Below are positions 8,088-20,129 of a DNA stretch of 33,512 nucleotides, in pieces (position 1 is the stretch's first letter; each line of letters begins with the position of its first letter). The notes under the pieces were generated by a model. That model was not told the DNA's origin. It was given only the letters and a program-made list of their open reading frames with translations, and did no database searches. This DNA is from Microcaldota archaeon (GTDB taxonomy: Archaea; Micrarchaeota; Micrarchaeia; Anstonellales; Anstonellaceae), in NCBI GenBank assembly GCA_026413765.1, contig JAOAKI010000004.1:1-33512 (forward strand), written 5' to 3'. The translations under genes and the position numbers were made by a program.

Positions 8088-8875
8088 TCTGCTTTTTGCA
8101 CTTTTCTTGCTATTTCAATGAATCCATCCAAAACTTCAAGCGGCAGTGGAATTATTACGGTGTTTGATGCGCTTGGGCCAAGGCCGTCAATTGTCTGCAA
8201 TGCCCTCAGTTGAAGGCTGCCCGGAGTTGTTGACATTATCCTTGCCGCATCCGCAAGGTTTTGCGCAGCAAGCTTGTCGCCTTCGGATTTTATGATCGTT
8301 GCCCTCTTTTCCCTTTCTGCAGAAGCCTGCCTGCTCATCATCTTCTTTAGGTCATCTGGCACATCAACATCCTGCAGCTTTATTGCAGTTACATCAAGTC
8401 CCCAGCCTTCTGTCACTTCCTCCACGACTTTCTGTATTTTCTCCCCAATCAGGCCCCTCTCGCTTAGCACCTCGTCCAAGTTCATAGAGCCGATGACATC
8501 TCTGAGTGCAGTCTGAGCATATTGAGCCATTGCATATTGGAAATTTTGCACTTTCATGACTGCGTCTTCAGGCTTTGCAACTCTGAAATAAAGAACTCCG
8601 TTCACAGAAACAGGCACGTTGTCTTTTGTCATTACTGATTGCTTCGGTATGTCTAAGGTCATTATTCTCATGTCAACCTTGCGAAGTTCCTGGATGATCG
8701 GAATGATGATTGTAATGCCTGGCTCCCTTGTTCCGGCATACCTTCCAAGCTGAAACACAACTCCTTTTTCATATTGGTAAATTACGCGGACAAATATGAT
8801 TATCAGCAAGATGAGGATTATGATGTAAAAGATGATTCCGCTTGCAAATAAAAAAAATAGGAATTCCAAAATCAT
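8072..8875 (-). CDS. Slipin/stomatin-family SPFH membrane protein
   Basis: A membrane-anchored scaffold protein of the SPFH (stomatin/prohibitin) family, 267 residues. One N-terminal membrane anchor (about residues 5-30) precedes the SPFH domain: YQYEKGVVFQLGRYAGTREPG, then VDMRIMTLDIPKQSVMTKDNVPV. A helical segment typical of stomatins follows (QASAEREKRATIIKSEGDKLAAQ). The family organises membrane microdomains and oligomerises through this helix. Archaeal slipins often sit beside an NfeD gene or a membrane serine protease, but none is present here. The ATG follows a GGTGA SD motif. The gene is convergent with the upstream membrane protein gene and divergent from the acyltransferase gene. 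Confidence 0.95.
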   Translation of the reverse strand: MILEFLFFLFASGIIFYIIILILLIIIFVRVIYQYEKGVVFQLGRYAGTREPGITIIIPIIQELRKVDMRIMTLDIPKQSVMTKDNVPVSVNGVLYFRVAKPEDAVMKVQNFQYAMAQYAQTALRDVIGSMNLDEVLSERGLIGEKIQKVVEEVTEGWGLDVTAIKLQDVDVPDDLKKMMSRQASAEREKRATIIKSEGDKLAAQNLADAARIMSTTPGSLQLRALQTIDGLGPSASNTVIIPLPLEVLDGFIEIARKVQKADKKRK

Positions 8876-8937
8876 CTGATCACCGCATCTCTTTTTCCTC
8901 GTAACGATTTTTATTCTTTCTTTTTTACTCTAATCTT

Positions 8938-9408
8938 GTGCGCAAGGTCAAAATTTTCAAGTGCCAGGGCAATTCGTTGCTTTTGTGGTGGAAAGTTAGA
9001 AACCCACTGAGGATTGCTTGTAATTTCGTTTTGATTTACGCGGCAAGATTTTTGCCTTCGCTTGCTTTGAAGAACTTCTTTTACCGCCTCTGCGGAGCAA
9101 AAATAGGCAAAAACGTGGCATTCGGACTTGGCGCAACGCTGGACATTTTTTTCCCAGAATTGATAGAGGTGGAAGACGGCGCAATTGTCGGCTATAATAC
9201 TGTCATCCTCACCCATGAGTTTCTTCAGGGCTCTTTTCGAATTGGCAAGGTGAAAATCGGCAAAGGCGCAATGGTTGGAGCAAACTGTACAATTTTGCCA
9301 GGGGTGCAAATTGGGGAAGGAGCTTCGATTTCAGCGATGTCGCTTGTTAATAAAGATGTTCCGCCTAAGCAAGTTTGGGGCGGAGTCCCAGCAAAGTGTA
9401 TTAGATGA
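8938..9408 (+). CDS. Hexapeptide-repeat acyltransferase (LbH family)
   Basis: A 156-residue left-handed beta-helix acyltransferase related to sugar or serine O-acetyltransferases. Hexapeptide repeats run from about residue 55 (IGKNVAFGLGATL) to the end (VKIGKGAMVGANCTILPGVQIGEGASI). The probable catalytic His is in TVILTHEF, and a GGVPAKCIR ending is typical of the family. The acceptor is unknown. The start is a GTG lying about 27 bases downstream of the centre of an AT-rich TATA-like box (GATTTTTATTC, 8906-8916), consistent with a leaderless transcript. Its stop overlaps the ATG of the next gene by four bases, so the two are translationally coupled. Confidence 0.88.
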   Translation: MRKVKIFKCQGNSLLLWWKVRNPLRIACNFVLIYAARFLPSLALKNFFYRLCGAKIGKNVAFGLGATLDIFFPELIEVEDGAIVGYNTVILTHEFLQGSFRIGKVKIGKGAMVGANCTILPGVQIGEGASISAMSLVNKDVPPKQVWGGVPAKCIR

Positions 9409-9977
9409 GCTTGCGAGCACTTGCTGTTTTTGTCAATTTGGCTGCAGTCCTGATAGGCATTTTCTACTACAAAGATCAGCTTTCCTCGACTGTGCCGCTG
9501 CTTCTTTTATTTGTTCCCGACTGCCCTCTTTATGTCCTTCTTTTGCTTTTTGGCATACTGGCAAGGAATTCTTCCCATCCTTTTTTCTCTTTCTTTGTTT
9601 CGGCAGGCCTTGCAAAATATGGCCTTTGGACTCTCTTTGTGCTGCTTTTTTTCCACCAGTTTTATTTAGACAACTTTTTCATATGGGCAATTTTTGTAAT
9701 CGGGCATTTCGGAATGGCACTTGAAGGGTTTGCCTTTTCCTCTTTTCTGCGGCCATCTTTCACCCAGCTTTTTGTGCTTTTTTTGTGGTTTTTAATGAAT
9801 GATTTTTTTGACTATGTTGTTGGGACTGCTCCTCCCATTCCTCCCGAAGGGGCTTTGGCGGCAGGGCTAGCTGCAATAGCTCTCAGCGCATCTGTCCCTT
9901 TGTTTTTCTTCTTCTTTTCAGATTCAGCGTTTTTTGCGCAGTTACGCAAATTGCGCGTCTCTTTTTTTGGGGAATAA
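9405..9977 (+). CDS. DUF1405 integral membrane protein (YpjA-like)
   Basis: A 190-residue protein with about six membrane segments. The segments FYYKDQLSSTVPLLLLFVPDCPLYVLL, AKYGLWTLFVL and IGHFGMALEG match the conserved pattern of DUF1405 proteins such as Bacillus YpjA. The function of this family is unknown. It is translationally coupled (ATGA overlap) to the upstream acyltransferase, so both may act on an envelope or lipid-linked substrate; this is inference. The gene is convergent with gyrA. Confidence 0.85.
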   Translation: MSLRALAVFVNLAAVLIGIFYYKDQLSSTVPLLLLFVPDCPLYVLLLLFGILARNSSHPFFSFFVSAGLAKYGLWTLFVLLFFHQFYLDNFFIWAIFVIGHFGMALEGFAFSSFLRPSFTQLFVLFLWFLMNDFFDYVVGTAPPIPPEGALAAGLAAIALSASVPLFFFFFSDSAFFAQLRKLRVSFFGE

Positions 9978-9984
9978 AAGCTGC

Positions 9985-12417
9985 TTACGAGGCGTTTACT
10001 CTCTCAATTGCCACCACTTTCTCATTTTCCTCAAGTTTCATCAACCGAACGCCGCTGGTGTTTCTTCCAATTATTGAGATTTCTTTTGCAGGCATCCTGA
10101 TTATCTTCCCGCCAGATGAAACCACAAGTATCTCGTCTTCATCACTCACTGATAAAATTCCGACGACTTTGCCATTTCTGCCAGCTGTCTTGATATTTTT
10201 CACCCCTTGCCCTCCCCTTGCCTGAAGCCTATAATCAGAAAGCAACGTCCTTTTTCCATATCCGTTTTCAGTCACTGTAAGAAGGGTTGGCGCGTCATCC
10301 ACTGCCATCCCTACGACGCAATCCCCTTTCTTCAGACGGATGCCAATCACTCCCTGACCAGTCCTTCCGATTTCCCTGATTTGCTTTTCTGGAAAGCGTA
10401 TCGCCATCCCTTCGGACGTAGCCAAAATTACTTCTCTTTTTCCATCCGTCTTTTTTGCGTCAATGAGCATGTCCCCTTCTTTCAGAGTGATTGCGATAAT
10501 GCCGCCCTTTCTTGGCCTGCAATATTCAGTCATTTGCGTCCTTTTTATGATCCCATTCTTTGTTACCATGATCAAGTACTCCTCTGGGCTGAAGTCTTTT
10601 GTTTTAACCCATGCGCATACCTTCTCTCCTTCCAATTGCAGCAGGTTGACTATTGCCTTACCCATGGAATATCTCGTTCCAGATGGTATTTTGTATGCCT
10701 TCAGCCAATGTACAATTCCTTTGTCAGTAAAGAACAGCAGATAATCGTGGGTTGAAGCAAGGATGACGTCTTTCACTTGGTCGTCTTCTTTTGTTTCAGA
10801 GCCAATTATTCCCTTCCCCCCGCGCCGTTGGGCTTTGTATTCCATAATCGGGACTCTCTTAATGTATCCGTCTTGCGTGATTATTACTGCAACTTCCTCA
10901 TCTGCAATCAAATCCTCGATTTCAACATCCTCTTCTTCTGCTTCAATGACTTGCGTTTTTCTTTCATCTCCGTATCTTTGCTTGACACCAATCAGCTCAT
11001 CCTTTATTATTTGGTATATGAGTCTTTCGTCAGATAGTACTTTTTGGAGATATTCTATTTTGCGGGCAAGTTCCTCGTTTTCTTCCTTCAATTTTCCAGA
11101 CTCAAGCGCAGAAAGCTTCCTTATTTTCATTTCAAGTATCGCTTCTGCTTGCTTTTCTGTCAGTGAAAACCTGCTTACAAGCTGCTTGAGAGGCTCTTTT
11201 GCAGTTTTTACTATCTGCACAACTTCCTCTATTTTTTCAACCGCCAGAATGAGACCCTCAACAATATGCTTTCTTTCTTTTGCTACTTTCAGCTCAAACA
11301 GGCTCCTTCTCTTCACAATATTTACGCGATGCTCCAAGAACAGCCTTAACAGCTGCTCAAGGCCAAGCGTCTTTGGCTCACCATTCACAAGCGCCACATT
11401 ATTTATCCCAAATGCGCTTTCTAGCTGGGTGTGGGCGTAAAGTTGGTTCAATACAACCTGCGCATTAGCATCTTTTTTTAGCTCTATAAAAATATGCATG
11501 CCCTCCCTGTCTGAGCGGTCGGCAATCTCTGCTATTCCCTCGATCTTTTTGTTTCGTGCAAGTTCCGCGATAGTCTTTACCAGCTCTGCTTTGTTTACTT
11601 GGTATGGAAGCTGGCTGATTATTATTGCCTGCCTTTTGTCTTTTTGTTCGACAATTTCTGCTTTTCCTCTTATCCTGATTATGCCTTTTCCAGTGAGATA
11701 TGCTTCCATCAGCCCTCGTTTGCCTATGATAAATCCGCCTGTCGGAAAGTCTGGCCCCTTTACTATTGCCAAAAGCTCCTCTTTTGTTGTTTGTGGCTTG
11801 TCAATTATCGCAACCAACGCATCCACTATTTCTGCCAGATTATGTGGGGGCATATTGGTAGCCATCCCAACCGCAATTCCAGAAGACCCATTGACAAGCA
11901 GATTGGGTATCTTGCAGGGCAGCACTGTCGGCTCTTTCAAGGTGGCATCAAAATTCAGCGCAAAATCAACTGTTTCCTTGTCAATATCCTCAAGCATTTC
12001 CTCCGCAAATTTAGTCAGTCTTGCTTCTGTATAGCGCATCGCGGCTGGGTTGTCGCCGTCTATGGAGCCAAAATTCCCCTGCCCTTCAATCAATGGATAT
12101 CTCATCGAAAAGTCTTGCGCCATTCTTACCATCGCATCATATATTGCCGCATCTCCGTGCGGATGGTATTTACCGAGGACTTCACCGACAATCCTTGCTG
12201 ATTTTTTAAATGGCTTGTCGTGAGTGTTCGAAAGCTCATACATCGCATAGAGTATTCTTCGGTGGACTGGCTTAAGGCCATCCCTCACGTCAGGAAGCGC
12301 CCTGCCAACAATCACAGACATCGCATAGTCCAGATAAGCAGTCTGCATCTCTCTTTCTACAGCTTTAGGCACTACTGCGCCGCCGCCATCTTGTTGCTTT
12401 TTGTCCATTTTTACCAC
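9985..12417 (-). CDS. gyrA: DNA gyrase subunit A
   Basis: The DNA-cleaving and DNA-wrapping subunit of gyrase, which introduces negative supercoils. The 810-residue product has the catalytic pair R128-Y129 ([10 protein letters not shown]) and a C-terminal beta-pinwheel with a perfect GyrA box, QRRGGKG, at about 529-535, which separates true gyrase from topoisomerase IV. In the quinolone-resistance region the sequence is GDAAIYD: Ala90 stands where E. coli has Ser83, and Asp94 matches Asp87. The gene starts with GTG immediately after the gyrB stop (TGAGTG); an ATG at 12408 is the alternative. It is co-transcribed with gyrB. Gyrase in archaea is thought to have come from bacteria. Confidence 0.97.
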   Translation of the reverse strand: MVKMDKKQQDGGGAVVPKAVEREMQTAYLDYAMSVIVGRALPDVRDGLKPVHRRILYAMYELSNTHDKPFKKSARIVGEVLGKYHPHGDAAIYDAMVRMAQDFSMRYPLIEGQGNFGSIDGDNPAAMRYTEARLTKFAEEMLEDIDKETVDFALNFDATLKEPTVLPCKIPNLLVNGSSGIAVGMATNMPPHNLAEIVDALVAIIDKPQTTKEELLAIVKGPDFPTGGFIIGKRGLMEAYLTGKGIIRIRGKAEIVEQKDKRQAIIISQLPYQVNKAELVKTIAELARNKKIEGIAEIADRSDREGMHIFIELKKDANAQVVLNQLYAHTQLESAFGINNVALVNGEPKTLGLEQLLRLFLEHRVNIVKRRSLFELKVAKERKHIVEGLILAVEKIEEVVQIVKTAKEPLKQLVSRFSLTEKQAEAILEMKIRKLSALESGKLKEENEELARKIEYLQKVLSDERLIYQIIKDELIGVKQRYGDERKTQVIEAEEEDVEIEDLIADEEVAVIITQDGYIKRVPIMEYKAQRRGGKGIIGSETKEDDQVKDVILASTHDYLLFFTDKGIVHWLKAYKIPSGTRYSMGKAIVNLLQLEGEKVCAWVKTKDFSPEEYLIMVTKNGIIKRTQMTEYCRPRKGGIIAITLKEGDMLIDAKKTDGKREVILATSEGMAIRFPEKQIREIGRTGQGVIGIRLKKGDCVVGMAVDDAPTLLTVTENGYGKRTLLSDYRLQARGGQGVKNIKTAGRNGKVVGILSVSDEDEILVVSSGGKIIRMPAKEISIIGRNTSGVRLMKLEENEKVVAIERVNAS

Positions 12418-14352
<1,935 letters not shown>

Positions 14353-14413
14353 CTAGCCCCGAGGCTGATTCTCTTGATTTGTGCATTTTTGCGCAATAGC
14401 CTATTTCTCCAAA

Positions 14414-14430
14414 TTTTTACGACGTAAAAA
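14414..14430. promoter_or_regulatory. Perfect 17-bp palindrome upstream of gyrBA
   Basis: TTTTTACG and CGTAAAAA flank a single central base, giving eight perfect inverted base pairs. The site is 80-96 bases before the gyrB ATG and about 40 bases beyond the stop of the CNNM gene on the same strand. Its symmetry and near-absence of a loop favour a dimeric regulator's operator over an RNA hairpin. No specific regulator can be named. Confidence 0.5.
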
Positions 14431-14471
14431 CAACCATGAGTTTATCGCAAAACAGCCTTTTAAATGTATCT

Positions 14472-15440
14472 TCATTTTATCTCGCCGACAAGCTCTTCAA
14501 GAAGATCCTCAACTGTCACGATGCCCAAGAATCTCCCTTTTTCATCCTCAACTATCGCGATATTTCGCCCTAATTTCTGCAGCCTTGCGAATGCTTCGGA
14601 CACTTTGACGTTCGGATGGAATCTGATCGGCTCCCAGGCTATCTTTGAGACGTGCCAGTCTGGGTGCTGGTAGAGCGCTCGGCCAAGCATCCTTACCGAA
14701 ACAGTGCCAATCACCTTGCCGTTTTGCAGCACAGGAAATCTGGAATATTGCGTGTTTTCAAGCACTTTTTTGTGTGCAGTTGCAACGATCATGTTCCCAT
14801 CAATCGAGACAACCTTGCTTTTTGGGGTCATCGCATGTGCCACAGTCCTGTCATTGAATTCCAAAACATTCTCAATCATCTCCTTTTCTTTTTCAGTTAT
14901 ACCCTTTGTTTTTGCGCCAAGCTTTACCGCAGACCTGATTTCATCTTCAGTGAATTTTTCAATCCCTGTTGGCCTGCTGTATACTCCAGGTATCAAATGG
15001 TTGAGTAGATCAAAAAGAGCCACGAACGGAAAGACCAAGTAATAATAGAATTCCAGCGCAGGGCTTATGATGAGCATTATTTTTTCAGCATGCGATGTCG
15101 CAAAGCTTTTCGGAACAATGTCCCCAAAAGTCAAAATCAAGAAAGTCATTATTGCTATTGCCAGCCCGAGTCCGCTTTCACCCCAAATCCCGATTGCTAC
15201 TGCAGTCGCAATTGCAGAGGCCGCTATATTCACTACATTGTTCCCTATCAAAAGAGCAATTATTACTTTTCTTCTTCGTGAACGGAGGCGATGTAGGCTT
15301 TCGGCTCCTGGAACCTTTTTTTCGACTAGTGAGTGCAGCCTGACAGGTGAAATGGAAAGAAAGGCGACTTCGGTAGCCGCAAAAATGGCAGAAAGCAGCA
15401 AAAGAATACCCAAAATTAGAACATCCAAATAAAGCTGCAT
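14472..15440 (-). CDS. CNNM/CorC-type DUF21 membrane protein with CBS pair
   Basis: A 322-residue protein of the CNNM/HlyC-CorC family, implicated in magnesium or other cation export. The N-terminal DUF21 domain (about 1-175) has three to four membrane segments and the typical ATEVAFLSISPVRL and FGDIVPKSFA motifs. An acidic helical linker (TEKEKEMIENVLEFNDRTV) leads to two CBS domains (about 195-320), which in this family bind ATP-Mg. The C-terminal CorC/HlyC domain found in many bacterial members is missing, so the protein ends directly after the second CBS motif. The ATG lies about 26 bases from a TATA-like TTTTTATTTTGG, and GGAGCAGG could act as SD. It starts 39 bases after the nrdJ stop on the same strand. 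Confidence 0.92.
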   Translation of the reverse strand: MQLYLDVLILGILLLLSAIFAATEVAFLSISPVRLHSLVEKKVPGAESLHRLRSRRRKVIIALLIGNNVVNIAASAIATAVAIGIWGESGLGLAIAIMTFLILTFGDIVPKSFATSHAEKIMLIISPALEFYYYLVFPFVALFDLLNHLIPGVYSRPTGIEKFTEDEIRSAVKLGAKTKGITEKEKEMIENVLEFNDRTVAHAMTPKSKVVSIDGNMIVATAHKKVLENTQYSRFPVLQNGKVIGTVSVRMLGRALYQHPDWHVSKIAWEPIRFHPNVKVSEAFARLQKLGRNIAIVEDEKGRFLGIVTVEDLLEELVGEIK

Positions 15441-15479
15441 GTTTATAGTAGTCCTGCTCCAAAATAAAAAGCTACCCTT

Positions 15480-18400
15480 TCACGAGCAGCCAGTAGTTTC
15501 GCCGCAGTCAACGCATACTTGGCAGCTGCCGTTTTGCTTCACCTTCATAGAGCCGCAGCTGGGGCACTGCAGCCCAGTGAATCCCTGAGCTTTTGCGTTT
15601 CTTGCCTTCTCTTCAAAGTCTTCCTCCTCTTTTTGGGGTGCTTCCGCCGCCCTGCCTACAAGCTTGGTCTGCGTTTTTTGCTCTTCGACTCTTGGCAAAG
15701 CTTCATGCTGCGTTTCGCCGTTTATTGTTTTGACATGGACAAAATCTCTGCGGTTCAAATACTCATATCCCAAAACGCGGAACACGTAATCTATTATTGA
15801 TGTTGCGTTCTTTATCGCCTCATGTCCTGTCACCACTCCAGACGGTTCAAAGCGAGTGAAGGTGAAAGTGTCGACAAATTCCTCAAGCGGAACTCCATAT
15901 TGCAGCCCCTTGCTCACTGCGATTGCAAAGCAGTTGAGTAATGCGCGGTAGCCTGCGCCCTCTTTATACATGTCGATAAATATCTCACCTAGCGTCCCAT
16001 CCGGATATTCGCCTGTCTTGAGGTACACTTTATGGCCGCCCACTCTTGCTTCTTGGACAAACCCTCTTCTTTTTGGCGGCAGCTTTCTCCTATACATCCT
16101 GCCTATTATTTTAGATTGCAGCTGGGCAGGGCCAAACGTCTCATCGACGTCTTCAGTAAGTCCCATCAATTCTGAAAGTTCGTCTTCGTCAACATCTGCG
16201 GTGGCATTCAGCGGCTGGGAAAGCTTACTTCCATCCCTATAAATGGCTATGCTCTTGAGCATGTATTTCCAAGATAGAGAATATGCTTGCTTTATGTCTT
16301 CAATTGTGCTTTCGTTTGGCATGTTTATTGTCTTTGAGATCGAGCCGCTGATAAACGGCTGGGCAGCAGCCATCATTTTGATGTGCCCAAGATAAGATAT
16401 GAAGCGCTTGCCCTTTTTGCCGCATTTGCTTGCGCAATCAAATATTGGGTAGTGCTCTTCTTTCAAGTGTGGCGCGCCTTCGATTGTCATCGTCCCGCAG
16501 ACGTATTCGTTTGCTTCCTCAATCTGCTGTTTCGTAAACCCCAACTTAGAAAGCAAATCAAATTTCGGGTCATCTATTTCACTTTGGCTGAACCCAAGCG
16601 TTTTGAGGAAATCTTCCCCAAGAACATATCTGTTAAATGCAAATCTTATATCAAAAGTCTTTGGCAACTCTGCTTCAACTTTTGCTATCTTCTCATAAGT
16701 GAATCCTTTTGCAGTCAGGCTTTGCGGGTTTATATGCGGGCAGCCAGTCAGCGTAGATCTTCCTAATACATATTCTTCTATTTCTTTTATTTGCGAAGCA
16801 GAATAGCCAAGTTTTGCAAGCGCCTTTTTGACCGAGGTGTTGACAATCTTGAAATAGCCGCCGCCCGCAAGCTTCTTGTATTTGACAATCGCAAAGTCAG
16901 GCTCAATTCCAGTGGTGTCGCAGTCCATCTGCAGCCCTATCGTTCCGGTTGGAGCAATCACAGTGACCTGCGCATTCCTGTAGCCGTATTTTTCCCCCAT
17001 CTCATAGGCTAGATCCCAACATTCACGAGCCGCCTTGAGGAGATATTCTGGGCAAAACCTTGGGTCAATACCCATCGGTTTGACAGTGAGCCCTTCATAT
17101 TCTTCAGCTGGCGCATTGTAAGCAGCCCTTCTGTGGTTTCTTATCACGCGCAGCATGTGCTGTCGGTTCCTCTCAAACGCCCTGAATGGCCCAATCTCTC
17201 TAGCCATCTCAGCAGAAGTGGCATATGCCTGGCCGCACATAATTGCAGTTATCGCCCCGCAGATCGCAAGACCTTGCGGGCTTTCATAAGGTATTCCCAT
17301 TATCATCAATAATGTCCCAAGATTTGCATATCCCAAGCCAAGGGTGCGGTACTCAAAACTCCTCCTGGCAATCTCTTTGGATGGGAACTGCGCCATCAAA
17401 ACGGATATCTCAAGCACGATCGTCCAAATCCGCACCGCATGCTTGAATGCTTCCACTTCAAAAACGCCAGTCTTTTCATTATAAAATTTAGCCAAGTTGA
17501 GCGACGCCAAATTGCAGGCAGTATCATCCAGAAACATATATTCTGAGCATGGGTTAGATGCATTTATCCTCCCATCAACTGGGCATGTGTGCCATTCATT
17601 TATGGTGTCATCAAATTGCAGACCTGGATCAGCGCAGCTCCACGCTGCGAATGCTATCTGGTCCCACAACTGCCTTGCCTTCACCTTCTTCATGACGCTT
17701 CCATCAACCCTTGCTATCAAGTTCCAATCAGCATCATTTTCTACCGCCCAAATGAACTTGTTTGATATGCGTACCGAATTGTTGCTATTTTGCCCTGAAA
17801 CAGTCGTATAAGCTTCCGATTCATAGTGCGTGTCAAACACAGGGAAGTCAATTTTTTCCTTGCCTTGTTTTGCAAGCGCCAACGCCCTCAAAATGTAATT
17901 TATAGGCACATTCTTAGCCAACGCTTTTACTATTGCAAGCTTCACCCTCTCGTTTTTTATGTCAGCCGTCTGCTCCTGCTTGACAACCTTCATTATTTCA
18001 TTGAGCGCTTTTGAGCATGCCTTGCTTCCAGCAACCATCGCGGCTACTTTCTGCTCCTCGACTACTTTCCAATTTATGAATTTTTCAATGTCTGGGTGGT
18101 CAATATCTACAATCACCATCTTTGCAGCTCTTCGCGTCGTCCCACCAGATTTTATCGCCCCAGCAGCCCTGTCATATATTTTGAGGAAAGACATTAATCC
18201 GGAAGAATAGCCTCCGCCAGACAGCTTTTCGCCCTCTGCCCGCAGGCAAGAGAAATTAGTTCCAGTGCCAGACCCGTATTTGAAAAGCCTTGCCTCGCGC
18301 AGCACGAGGTCGAATATACCGCCTTCATTTACCAAATCGTCTTTTACCGACTGGATAAAGCAAGCATGCGGCTGAGGATGAGTATATGCATCTTCAGATT

Positions 18401-18956
18401 GCTTTACCTCTCCAGTTATCGGGTCTGCATAATAGTGGCCTTGCGGGCTGCCTTTTATCCCATAAGCAAAAGCAAGCCCAGTGTTGAACCATTGGGGCGA
18501 ATTAGGAGAAGCCATCTGGTGTATGAGCATATATTTTAGCTCTTCTTCAAATGCTTCTGCATCCTCCTTGCTTGCAAAATACCCGTATTTTTCCCCCCAA
18601 TAGCGCCAGCAGCCTGCAAGCCGCTTTACAACTTGTTTCACGCTCTTTTCTGCCCCAAGCAGTATTTTTCCATCTGGTCCTCTTATGGGGTTTCCGAATT
18701 TGTCGTATTGCGGGACCCCTGCCTTTCTGAAATATTTTTGTGCAACGACATCTGTTGCAACTTGCGACCAGCTTTTTGGAACCTCAACATCATTCATTTC
18801 GAATACGACTGAGCCGTCAGCATTCCTTATCACTGACTTTCTCAGCTCATATTCAACAGTATCAAGAGGGTCTATCCCTTCAGTTGTGAAAAAGCGACTT
18901 ATCTTCAGCCCGCCCTGCCTGCTTTCCTGCTGGGCAACAATTGCCGGTTTTTCCAT
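15480..18956 (-). CDS. nrdJ: Class II (adenosylcobalamin-dependent) ribonucleotide reductase, large NrdJ type
   Basis: Reduces ribonucleotides to deoxyribonucleotides using a B12-generated thiyl radical. The product is 1158 residues from the ATG at 18956. That start is preferred over an upstream in-frame codon at 18992 because AAGGGGTGA provides an SD just before it. Signatures include [10 protein letters not shown] (about 152), the active-site Cys199 in [23 protein letters not shown], the radical-site Cys470 in [24 protein letters not shown] and INMPNEST. The C terminus has a zinc-ribbon-like CPSC...CVDC and a final cysteine pair, likely for re-reduction. The long form matches large bacterial NrdJ enzymes rather than the short class II type. 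The upstream region has two NrdR-like boxes. Confidence 0.95.
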   Translation of the reverse strand: MEKPAIVAQQESRQGGLKISRFFTTEGIDPLDTVEYELRKSVIRNADGSVVFEMNDVEVPKSWSQVATDVVAQKYFRKAGVPQYDKFGNPIRGPDGKILLGAEKSVKQVVKRLAGCWRYWGEKYGYFASKEDAEAFEEELKYMLIHQMASPNSPQWFNTGLAFAYGIKGSPQGHYYADPITGEVKQSEDAYTHPQPHACFIQSVKDDLVNEGGIFDLVLREARLFKYGSGTGTNFSCLRAEGEKLSGGGYSSGLMSFLKIYDRAAGAIKSGGTTRRAAKMVIVDIDHPDIEKFINWKVVEEQKVAAMVAGSKACSKALNEIMKVVKQEQTADIKNERVKLAIVKALAKNVPINYILRALALAKQGKEKIDFPVFDTHYESEAYTTVSGQNSNNSVRISNKFIWAVENDADWNLIARVDGSVMKKVKARQLWDQIAFAAWSCADPGLQFDDTINEWHTCPVDGRINASNPCSEYMFLDDTACNLASLNLAKFYNEKTGVFEVEAFKHAVRIWTIVLEISVLMAQFPSKEIARRSFEYRTLGLGYANLGTLLMIMGIPYESPQGLAICGAITAIMCGQAYATSAEMAREIGPFRAFERNRQHMLRVIRNHRRAAYNAPAEEYEGLTVKPMGIDPRFCPEYLLKAARECWDLAYEMGEKYGYRNAQVTVIAPTGTIGLQMDCDTTGIEPDFAIVKYKKLAGGGYFKIVNTSVKKALAKLGYSASQIKEIEEYVLGRSTLTGCPHINPQSLTAKGFTYEKIAKVEAELPKTFDIRFAFNRYVLGEDFLKTLGFSQSEIDDPKFDLLSKLGFTKQQIEEANEYVCGTMTIEGAPHLKEEHYPIFDCASKCGKKGKRFISYLGHIKMMAAAQPFISGSISKTINMPNESTIEDIKQAYSLSWKYMLKSIAIYRDGSKLSQPLNATADVDEDELSELMGLTEDVDETFGPAQLQSKIIGRMYRRKLPPKRRGFVQEARVGGHKVYLKTGEYPDGTLGEIFIDMYKEGAGYRALLNCFAIAVSKGLQYGVPLEEFVDTFTFTRFEPSGVVTGHEAIKNATSIIDYVFRVLGYEYLNRRDFVHVKTINGETQHEALPRVEEQKTQTKLVGRAAEAPQKEEEDFEEKARNAKAQGFTGLQCPSCGSMKVKQNGSCQVCVDCGETTGCS

Positions 18957-19030
18957 CCCGTCACCCCTTCTTTGCAAGCAAACAGAACTCATGAGTTGCT
19001 CTTTTCAGCAAAATCTTTGCTTTGCGAAAA

Positions 19031-19046
19031 ACACAATATATTGTGC
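19031..19046. promoter_or_regulatory. NrdR box 1 (strong match)
   Basis: ACACAATATATTGTGC matches the published NrdR-box pattern acaCwAtATaTwGtgt at all positions but the last, and is a near-perfect palindrome. It begins 75 bp upstream of the nrdJ ATG. Its AATATATT core is also TATA-like and could be the nrdJ TATA element, in which case repressor binding would block TBP. NrdR is an ATP-cone repressor that senses (d)ATP and controls ribonucleotide reductase genes in bacteria; no nrdR gene lies in this window. Confidence 0.75.
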
Positions 19047-19062
19047 ATTCCCACAGCCAGAC

Positions 19063-19078
19063 ACACAACCTGTTGTGC
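19063..19078. promoter_or_regulatory. NrdR box 2
   Basis: ACACAACCTGTTGTGC keeps the ACACAA...TTGTGC arms of box 1 but has CCTG in the centre. It starts 32 bp after box 1, three helical turns, leaving a 16-bp linker. This is the tandem phasing typical of bacterial NrdR sites. It is 151 bp before the divergent pdxS start, so it probably serves nrdJ. Confidence 0.65.
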
Positions 19079-19187
19079 TTGCGTAGTTTTTCGGATGTTC
19101 AGATTTATAAGCATATTTTTCAGCATTTTTTTCATTCTCTAAGTTGTTTTATGCGAAACAAAACAAATTGCCTTGCCATGCCAAAAC

Positions 19188-19197
19188 TTTATTTAAG
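19188..19197 (+). promoter_or_regulatory. TATA box of pdxST
   Basis: TTTATTTAAG is centred about 37 bases upstream of the GTG at 19229. Transcription starting near 19218 would give a leader of about ten bases that just includes a GGGTG SD (19219-19223). This argues that the longer in-frame ORF beginning at 19022 is not the real protein. Confidence 0.5.
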
Positions 19198-19228
19198 CTT
19201 TCTTCGTAAGGACCTTTTGGGTGCCACT

Positions 19229-20128
19229 GTGACAAAGCAGGTCTTTTCTTCGACGGGTACATTCGCAGTAAAAGCAGGTCTTGCGCAGATGCTCAAGGGC
19301 GGAGTCATAATGGATGTCGTGAATGCCGAGCAAGCCCAATTGGCAGAGCAGGCAGGGGCAGTCGCAGTGATGGCGCTTGAAGCTGTTCCAGCCGACATAC
19401 GAAAAGCAGGCGGTGTTGCAAGGATGGCAGACCCTGCCAAAATCAAAGAGATCAAAGCTGCAGTCACAATACCTGTGATGGCTAAGTGCAGGATAGGGCA
19501 TTTTGTCGAGGCGCAGATACTTGAGGCGCTTGATGTTGACTATATCGATGAATCCGAGGTGCTTACACCCGCAGATTTGGAAAGCCACATAGACAAATGG
19601 TCTTTCAAAGTGCCATTCGTCTGCGGATGCAGGGATCTTGGTGAAGCATTAAGGAGAATCTCAGAAGGGGCCGCAATGCTGAGGACAAAAGGCGAGGCAG
19701 GCACTGGAAACATCGTTGAGGCAGTAAAGCATATCAAGGCAATCAACAGGCAGATCAGCCAGCTGAAATATTCTGATGAAAAAGAACTAGCCCAGGCAGC
19801 ACATCAAATGAGGGTGCCTCTTTCGCTTGTAAAAAAAGTGGTTGAGCTTGGCAGGCTGCCAGTGGTCAATTTCGCTGCCGGCGGAATTGCAACCCCTGCA
19901 GACGCTGCCTTGTGCATGCAGCTTGGATGCGACGGCGTGTTTGTCGGAAGCGGCATCTTCAAATCTTCTGACCCTCAAAGAAGAGCTGAAGCAATTGTTG
20001 AGGCAGTCGCCCACTTTAAAGATCCATTCAGACTTGCAGAGGTTTCGGAGGGTTTGGGCAAGCCTATGGAAGGCGTTGATTTATCTTCACTGAAAGTCGA
20101 AGAGAGATTTGCCCAGAGAGGTATCTGA
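19229..20128 (+). CDS. pdxS: Pyridoxal 5'-phosphate synthase, synthase subunit PdxS
   Basis: Builds pyridoxal phosphate from ribose 5-phosphate, glyceraldehyde 3-phosphate and ammonia supplied by PdxT. The 299-residue (beta/alpha)8 barrel includes D29 in GGVIMDVVN, the Schiff-base lysine K86 in [23 protein letters not shown], and K154 in [10 protein letters not shown]. The GTG start gives the usual family length and has a GGGTG SD and a TATA box in the right places. An in-frame upstream extension to 19022 would run through the promoter and the NrdR-like boxes. The pdxT gene follows with a one-base gap. Confidence 0.96.
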   Translation: MTKQVFSSTGTFAVKAGLAQMLKGGVIMDVVNAEQAQLAEQAGAVAVMALEAVPADIRKAGGVARMADPAKIKEIKAAVTIPVMAKCRIGHFVEAQILEALDVDYIDESEVLTPADLESHIDKWSFKVPFVCGCRDLGEALRRISEGAAMLRTKGEAGTGNIVEAVKHIKAINRQISQLKYSDEKELAQAAHQMRVPLSLVKKVVELGRLPVVNFAAGGIATPADAALCMQLGCDGVFVGSGIFKSSDPQRRAEAIVEAVAHFKDPFRLAEVSEGLGKPMEGVDLSSLKVEERFAQRGI

Positions 20129-20129
20129 C

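Noticed and set aside
10763-11440. 225-residue open frame opposite gyrA
   Set aside because: Serine/isoleucine-rich shadow of the gyrA coding strand, with no start signals. Similar shadow frames occur opposite gyrB, nrdJ and PCNA.
15480-18956. Intein or inserted domain explaining the large size of nrdJ
   Set aside because: No intein splice-junction motifs (Cys/Ser start, His-Asn end) were seen, and the extra segments match the known large NrdJ type.
19022-19228. N-terminal extension of PdxS
   Set aside because: It would start with a TTG, run through both NrdR-like boxes and the pdxS TATA box, and add about 69 residues absent from the PdxS family.
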